The translations under genes and the position numbers were made by a program. The notes under the pieces are model-generated. The model had not been told where the DNA came from. It was given only the letters and a program-made list of their open reading frames with translations, and made no database searches. Below, piece after piece: positions 57,736 to 64,000 of a stretch of DNA of 64,000 nucleotides (the first letter of the stretch is position 1; each line of letters begins with the position of its first letter). This DNA is from Utricularia gibba. Taxonomy: Eukaryota; Streptophyta; Magnoliopsida; Lamiales; Lentibulariaceae. The stretch covers positions 372,001 to 436,000 of the forward strand of contig NEEC01000024.1 in NCBI GenBank assembly GCA_002189035.1, given 5' to 3'.

Positions 57736-58482
57736 ATGTTGAATTTTCAACATTTAAATTGTGTTGAATTTTTTTTTCCTGTTTTCGTGCTCCATGTTTT
57801 TATTTTCTTTTTAGTTTTTGTTTGTGAAAAATCCCCAGTATACTCCTCAAGTACATTTGCTTCCATGAATAAGGCTAGAATTTTTAAGATTGATCATGCT
57901 TAGGTTCATAAATTCCTTGCTGCAAGAAAAATACTTTAATTATTTTTCTTTCTAAATATCAAGCTTTGGTTGCATGTTTTAGGAAAGATTATACCATGGC
58001 TATGATTACATTTTCATTACTTGTATATATTATGCTGTGAATAAATTTTTGTTGCTCCTATAGTGACCAGACCGAGACACACAAAAAAAAAGGAGAAAAA
58101 AATAGGGGTGCCAAAGGTAAGGATGTTTGGCGAAACCGTGGTTAACACCACACATGAGGTTTTGTAATCCAAATATTCTTCCCCAAAGCGGGGACCTCTA
58201 TCAAAAAAAAAAAGCAGAAAGAAAAAGGTCTTGAGTCACTATAATGTATGTTTTTTGCTGTTTTGCCTTGATGATGTAGTGTATAAGTAATCATTGGTTA
58301 AATCTTTACCTGATCCATGCGAACTTGAGTGGCTTACCTTAATTTGATTGAAGGATAGGAAAAGAATTGGAGTAAACACCTACTATAGGAACAATGTACC
58401 TTAGTAATGCGTCATGACTTAGGTTCTGCCCTTTTTCGTGGACTGCTATAATTTTCATACTTGAGGACAAGCATGATTTAAG
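57736..58482 (+). other. Athila 3' internal DNA with polypurine-like end
   Basis: Features typical of the non-coding 3' end of Athila elements: A-rich runs, the CCCCAAAGCGGGGACCTCT inverted motif, then TTGAGGACAAGCATGATTTAAG immediately before an LTR. No coding motif is seen. It interrupts LTR D. Confidence 0.6.
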
Positions 58483-59653
58483 TGTGGGGCGTCATTTAAG
58501 TTAATTATTAGGTATTATTATGTGTTAATTATGTATGAAGTCGCCCAAATTAGGAGTCTTATTATTAAGTATTTGATTTTTATTAGAAAATTCCTATTTT
58601 CCCATTTTGTGTATATTTTATGTCTTTTTTCTCACACTTTGACCGAGACATGTCAGGAGACTGTCATAGAGTGTTGCAGAAGTATTGCAGGTGGTCAGAC
58701 TCTGAGTTTTCGTGCCTTGTACGCGAGTTGGAATGATTGTGGGCGGAAGACTGACATTGGTCAAGACCCATGACTTACGGCATGTCAGAGTCTGCAGCAA
58801 TGATTGAGCGCAAATTTGCAAGCAAAGAAAGGCTGCTGGCGCACGCAAGACAGAAGGAATGATGGGAAGGGAACCCAAAGGAGTTAATCCATGTGGGAAG
58901 TCATATAAAACCCTTTAGTTTCTGGGAAGTAGATGAAGTTTCCTTCCAAGTCCTGAGCAATACACTCGATTCTTCATTGAATTCAATTCGAATTCCGCAT
59001 ACTTCCACGTGTCTTTTTGCAGTCTTTCTGTAACGACTCTTAGTCAAGGTCCATGAGTAGCAGGCCACTTCTCGTGGATTTTGGTGAAGATCAAGGTGAA
59101 GAGCACCAACTCCAACCCTGCTGGTTCGAGGGAAGTAGCAGATTGTTTGTAGCCTAGGTACCGCGACAGTGGACAGGTTGTGACCTCGGACCTACCACAG
59201 GCCATTGGCAATAGCTGGGCACACGCGCACAATTCGGCTTTGAAGGCAATCGAAGGCAATCCTCTTGTCTTCCTAATTGTCCAAGGGGGAATCACATGAG
59301 GCTATTGCCGTGCCTCCTTGTCAATCAGAGTGTAAGGGAGAGTAGACTATTCCTTGCTCCTATAACCACCTATTCAGAAGAAATCAATGAAAACCGAGGC
59401 AAGGACGGACAAAGGAAGGAGATGGAGTCTTATTCCCAGGAACTGCATCCCGTAGTCAAGGCCCATCACTTAGGTTGCATCTTTTATTTCTGCATCTTAA
59501 AAACCCCCTTTTACAAAACCGTGACATTTTATGAAAGTTTCTTGCAAACACTTTTCACGAAAAACAACTCCCTGAGATCGATACTCGTACTACGCTTTCT
59601 AGTGGTTTACGTTTTAAAATATTTAAAATTTGTTGAGGAAACGACACGCAACA
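58483..59653 (+). repeat. Athila-type LTR A, copy 5
   Basis: TGTGGGGCGTCATTT to GAAACGACACGCAACA, 1171 bases, close to the solo LTR at 41636-42901. On its left is 3' internal DNA and on its right a 5' primer-binding site, so it has the flanks of both a 3' and a 5' LTR. Confidence 0.85.
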
Positions 59654-59791
59654 AATTTTTGGCGCCGTTACCGGGGAGTTGTGTATTTTTGTGTTTAGTG
59701 TTATGTATAGTTTTTCTTTTTCTTTTCTTTTTCTTTCTTTCTTCTTTTTTCTTTTATTTACGTTTTTTTGTTGAGGAAACGACACGCAACA
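59654..59791 (+). other. Athila primer-binding site, leader and repeated LTR end
   Basis: TGGCGCCGTTACCGGGG (59660-59676) is a near-perfect Athila primer-binding site. A pyrimidine-rich leader follows to 59766. Then the last about 25 bases of LTR A (TTGAGGAAACGACACGCAACA) occur a second time, ending at 59791, where LTR D resumes. Confidence 0.8.
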
Positions 59792-60238
59792 GGTACGCTG
59801 GCAAGACCTCTTATTCTCACGTTCGTCCAAGAAGGAGCAACATCGGGCTATTCCCGTGCCTTCTTGCAAGAGAGTGTAAGGGAGGGTAGGCAATTCCTTA
59901 CTCCTATAACCGAGTACTCGAGAAGACCAGAGAAGAGTGAAGACGCAACGAACATAGCTAGAGGGGATTCCAAACCCAGGAACATTTACTTTATTTAAGG
60001 TTCATCGCTTACGTTTATTTCAGTTGATTGTACAAAACCCTCTTATTCCCTTAAGCTTCATCACCAACGTTTCTCACACCTTTTACCTTCAAAACCATTT
60101 AAAAATCATGGCAGTTGTATTCGGGGTGCCTCACCTTTCACTCAAAAACAACTCCCTGTGTTCGACACCCATACTACCCTTTTGTATTTTACGAGTTTTC
60201 ATAGTATTAAAAATTTGTTGTGAAAACGACACGCATCA
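59792..60238 (+). repeat. Athila-type LTR D, copy 3, right part
   Basis: GGTACGCTGGCAAGACC to AACGACACGCATCA. It continues the LTR interrupted at 57735, with about 150 bases lost at the junction. It ends directly at Tat RNase H sequence. Confidence 0.75.
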
Positions 60239-62035
60239 GTGGCCAAATGGGCTATCGGATTGAGCACTATGGATATCGAATTTAGATCGGGAACAGCAAT
60301 CAAGGCACAGCCTCTCGCCGATTTTGTGGTTGAGATGACCAGGCCGATTGACCGATTCGTGGAAATCAGTGACCGATGGGCTATGTATGTCGATGGATCA
60401 ATGTAAAATGGGGCTAGAGGAGGAATGGACATCAGAACTTGAGACAGAGAACACATTTATATCATGGTCAAATTCTCATTCACCACCACCAATAATATCG
60501 TCGAGTACGAAGCGTTGATTGAGGGAATGAAGGTGGTGGAGGAACTTGGAGTTGCGGAACTTGATGCTCACACCGATTCACGACTAGTGTAAGGACAGTT
60601 TTCAACTCATGACCCCCTAATGGCTTTATCTTGTGTTAGGGTGAAGGAGTTAGCTAAGGCCTTCAAAGAATTTACCTTATCACATGTGGCACGCGATGAA
60701 AATGGACCCACGGATAGTCTTGCCCGGTTTATGGCAGGATTTTAGGAGTTAAGGGAGGAAAGTGTGACGATTCAATTGGGGGACCAACCCTCGGTAACCT
60801 AATGGGCAGTGAACCATATTACCCAGCAACCGGTGAATGGCATCTCCCCATAGCTGAATCTCCTCGAAGATTGGAAGTCATCTTATATCCAGTATCTATA
60901 AAGCGAAGAGATACCATCGGACAAATCGGAGGCTCAAAAATTGGAGGTTAGAGCAAACAAGTATATGCTAGTAGATGGAATTCTCTATAGAAGATCCTTT
61001 GGTGGACCTCTACTAAGGTGTATCGGGAAAGAGCATTCTCAAGACCTTATAACCAATTTACATGAGGGGGAGTGTGACAGCCATATCGCGATACGATCTT
61101 TGTGTAGAAAAGCGTTGAGAAGAGGATATTATTGGCCAACTATGAAGCAAGATATCGCAGAAGTGGTCAAGAGGTGCAAGGTAAGCCAATATCATGCGAG
61201 TATACCAAGAAAACCGGTAAACAACCTGACTGTTCTACCACTCTACTGTCCTTTTGACCACTGGGAAGTAGACATCATGGGACCTTTTCCCCAAACCTCG
61301 AGTCAAAGATATTAGAGGAAGCCGTTATCCGATTTCTATGGAGAAACATCTTCATCCGATTCGAAGTACCCTAGGAGCTAGTAACCGATAACGGGACCCA
61401 GTTTGCTGGGGGGAAGATGGACACATTCTTGGATAAGTATTCGATGAAGCACAACTTCACTTCGATATATCACACCTAGAGCAACGGTCATACAGAGGTA
61501 ATGAACCGAACGCTAAGGCAAGGTATGAAAACCAAACTTGAGAATTTCAGGGGATCATGGGTATACCAGTTGGTTGAGGTGTTATGGTCATATCGCACCA
61601 CCCCCTCAAACTACCACAGAGGAGTCCCCTTTCTCACTGGTTTACAGATCGGAAGCCATATGCCTAGTTGAGTTAACACTGAAGAGTTACAGGTTGGAAC
61701 ACTATAATGAACAAGAAAATGCCAATCTGCAGAAACTGGAGTTAGAGTTGTTGGAAGAAAAACGACAAAGTATTTATAGCTGATTAGGGGCTTACCAAAG
61801 AAGAAAAAAGAGGAGTTACAATAAATCAATATCCCCAAGGGAATTCTCGGAAGGAGATTTGGTGCTTCGGAGCATCCAACCACAAAGATATGTTGGTAAA
61901 CTAGAACGTAATTGGGAAGGCCCTTATCGGATTTCTAGGTTAATCGGAAAAGGAGCCTATCGTTTGAAAAAATTGGATGATGTTGAATTCTCGAGATCAT
62001 GGAATGCAACCCATCTAAGGAAATTCTGTGTGTAA
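60239..62035 (+). pseudogene. Tat-type pol relic Tat-2: RNase H and integrase
   Basis: This begins AKWAIGLSTMDIEF and PLADFVVEM, then WAMYVDGSM (first RNase H catalytic Asp kept), NNIVEYEALIEGMKVVEELG and LSHVARDENGPTDSLARF, the additional RNase H of Tat elements. The integrase zinc module has LHEGECDSHIAIRSLCRKA and RCKVSQYH, where the last zinc-binding Cys is a Ser. The core shows VDIMGPFPQ, LVTDNGTQF and GHTEVMNRTLRQG, so the DDE residues are present though split by stops. The C-terminus YVGKLERNWEGPY...RKFCV ends at 62035. It joins LTR D at its left, so gag, protease and RT are absent. Confidence 0.88.
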
Positions 62036-62680
62036 GCACCTTTGTTATCGACTCCTATTTCGTACTTTATCAATCTTGGTATTTTCTATCTTGAGGCTTT
62101 CAAGTAATTCCTCCGTAAAGGGAATGTATAACGCAATAGCAAAGCCCTAGCCAAGTCATGTAAGCCCAAGCAAACCATCTAAGTCTACACCCCCCGATGG
62201 GCACAGCAAACCAACTCGGGGCTCACAGTATTTGATCCCCTAAACCCAGGCACCATGGAAAAGGGTAAGCCCTAGCACAATTTGGGCCCCGGTTTCGGTA
62301 ACCACACGCGCGGGCCCTGAAAAAGCCCTTAAAGTACGAACTTTACTACCGAATCTCGAGACGGCAAGAGCACCCAAAGCAAATCTGCCCATGTTTTTAA
62401 ACCATAGGGTTTCGGCCAGAAGAGGGGCCACTCGGATTGCGGAAGTTGTGCAACCCATGAGGGGTTTCGATCTGCTTCCCTAGCAGCAGTTCGGCTCATG
62501 TAAGGAAAGGTTAAGACAAATAAAAGTTGAAAAGCCCAGCCAGACGGTTGGCAAAAAAACACAACTTTCAAATCGGGAAAGTTAATCAAAGTAAATACGA
62601 AGGGGGAAAGTGTTCCCAAAACAAATAAAACCAAGTCCCGAAACTAGGGCAAATCCAAACTGTTCGAACCCTAAATCATG
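62036..62680. other. Spacer between Tat-2 pol and the antisense ORF
   Basis: Non-coding. It shares the CTACCGAATCTCGAGACGGC and GGGTAAGCCCTAGCAC-type blocks with 35140-35400 of Tat-1. A Gly/Pro-rich reverse frame near 62240-62634 has no recognised domain. Confidence 0.5.
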
Positions 62681-62689
62681 GGAAAAAAT

Positions 62690-63900
62690 ACTACTTCTAG
62701 AAGAAAAAAATCTAAGATAGAGGATCGGTGGAGGGACGACATGTCCCTCTAGCCTTGCTCTCAGCTTGGCCTCATTCTACCACTGGATCCTAACCTGAAT
62801 TAGCACTATTAGGCGCTCTCGATCTACTCCAAACCTGAATTCCGGGGCTTCAAACACATCCAGCATATTCTCACTTCTTTGTCAAGGGGTAGTGATTGAT
62901 AGCCAAAATGTCCGGCTAAATTGATGCCTCTACGGTAGAAGAGCAGGCCAATTAGATCCCCCACATAAATGTCAGAGAGCTCGGCAAAGCAAGCCGAGTC
63001 AACAAAGTTGTCGAGGAGCAAAAATGCGATCTTGAGCATGCTTCAACTCCAACTCGGTTTCTTCAAACCTAACTTTAGGAACCGGATCAAAGGGGATGGG
63101 GATTATCGAGTCAGAAGTAAGAGGTGCTGCCGAGTTAGAGGGAATGTTGTGTGGAGATTGCAAGAGATGTTGGTACTCTAACTCAAAACTAGGAGGAATG
63201 ATGAAATCAAGCCACTGTACATCTCGATTGCGACCGAGAATCCCACAGGCCGATAAGGAATCTCGTGAAAGCATCAAGGCCCGAGACTTGAACCTAACAA
63301 AACATTCACCAAGTCTGCGATATACATCCCTACGTGACTCATTCGAGGGATGGAATCGGCCAAATGGTTTAAATTTTAAAGAAGAAGGGGGCTTCACCGG
63401 AAAATTCCATCTGGCACCCAACGAAGGAGCAATCCAAATAAAGGAAGGCCACTAGTCATGGTGGGTATCAGGGGCTTGAGGGCAAAGTCAAGGTGATCTT
63501 CAAATCAGCGGAATTAAAAGTGAGAAAAACCATGCATCGCGCGTTTAGCCTTACGGACCGCAACCTTGAAGAGTTGGAAGGAGTCCACTAGGGTCATACC
63601 CGTGTCCATACCTGCCGAATAAAAAAGGAAGGTAGTGAAGCAGAAAATCGAGTTTGGGGATAGGCAATAAAGTGGAATGGCAAATATGTCCAGAAATTGG
63701 ATGATAAGAGGGTGAAGCGGAAAGCGAAGACCACTTTCCAGATAAGCTATGAGAATTGGGAGACTAAAATGGGGAAGGGGTCGTTCTCCCACACCCCAAG
63801 GTATTTGGCTGTCCTTGGCCTGGCTGACAACATAGTTATCAAGGATCGAGTACTTAGCCCGAATAGCAGGAATGTTCAACTCGCTAGACTTCCTACCCAT
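62690..63900 (-). pseudogene. Antisense ORF of Tat-2 (putative gypsy-type transposon protein)
   Basis: The reverse strand opens at 63900 with MGRKSSELNIPAIR, followed by PLPHFSLPILIAYLESGLRF, PLHPLIIQFLDIF and LSPNSIFCFTTFLF. This pattern (GLR.PLHP....L......LSPN.W......) is that of the plant 'putative gypsy type transposon' family. After a shift, 62999-63421 continues with FGRFHPSNESRRDVYRRL and a stretch ending in ELELKHAQDRIF, and 62824-63039 with SACFAELSDIYVGDLIGLL. At least two shifts break it. The three Tat copies in this window all carry it in the same antisense position. Function of the family is unknown to me. Confidence 0.75.
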
Positions 63901-64000
63901 CTCGACTGAGGAAATCAGAAAACAGAAGAACTCAAAATAGGAGAAGAAAAACCCTAGGGGAAATGGAGGCCCAAAAAAATCATGAAACCCGCTGAAATTG

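Noticed and set aside
59296-59889. A 197-codon forward frame
   Set aside because: It lies across LTR A, its leader and LTR D sequence. The product is low-complexity and has no counterpart in the other LTR copies.

Overview
The window looks like nuclear DNA of a flowering plant, probably a repeat-rich, gene-poor region. The evidence is the presence of plant-type Ty1/copia, Athila-type and Tat-type Ty3/gypsy retrotransposons with plant primer-binding sites, a PIF/Harbinger-like DNA transposon, and two or three intron-containing or plant-specific host genes. The species cannot be named from the sequence. Almost all transposon coding sequence is broken by stops, frameshifts and deletions.

Layout. 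1-1.4 kb: a truncated Athila-type LTR. 1.7-7.5 kb: a PIF/Harbinger-like element with TTA target duplications, a decayed Myb/SANT-like accessory ORF, and a reverse-strand fragment of an FCP1/NLI-interacting-factor-type phosphatase gene that looks captured. 7.7-9.5 kb: a copia pol relic. 9.7-15.1 kb: two Athila relics pointing away from each other, separated by a palindromic composite of a copia LTR. 15.4-18.5 kb: an Athila-type LTR, then two tandem Tat-type LTRs. 18.6-23.4 kb: a small gene island holding the 3' part of an AIPP2-like (SPOC-domain) gene, a gene built from phase-symmetric BED-like zinc-finger exons, and an MKS1/VQ20-like VQ gene on the reverse strand. The BED and VQ frames are each one base short at a C-rich run.

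24-40 kb: a copia relic, an Athila LTR, and a Tat element that served as host for several later insertions: an Athila 5' end, a solo copia LTR flanked by TTTCA, and an Athila LTR which itself holds a solo copia LTR flanked by CAAGG. 40-44 kb: a reverse-strand copia element whose integrase is split by a solo Athila LTR flanked by ATCAT. 44-53.6 kb: another Athila-type LTR, poorly assignable sequence, and a second Tat 3' region interrupted by a copia 5' end. That copia end has a primer-binding site and a 57-bp tandem array in which each unit carries a small hairpin. 53.7-57.3 kb: copia RT/RNase H with its 3' LTR, then a reverse-strand Tat protease-RT relic. 57.3-60.2 kb: an Athila-type LTR split by Athila sequence in the unusual order polypurine end - LTR - primer-binding site. 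60.2-64 kb: a third Tat element with RNase H, integrase and an antisense ORF that runs to the window end.

Repeat families are named here by letter. LTR A and LTR D are related Athila-type LTRs, LTR B belongs to a copia family, LTR E is a Tat-type LTR, H and I are other Athila-type LTRs, and G is a short interspersed module. Coordinates of decayed relics are approximate to tens of bases unless termini or target duplications are stated.
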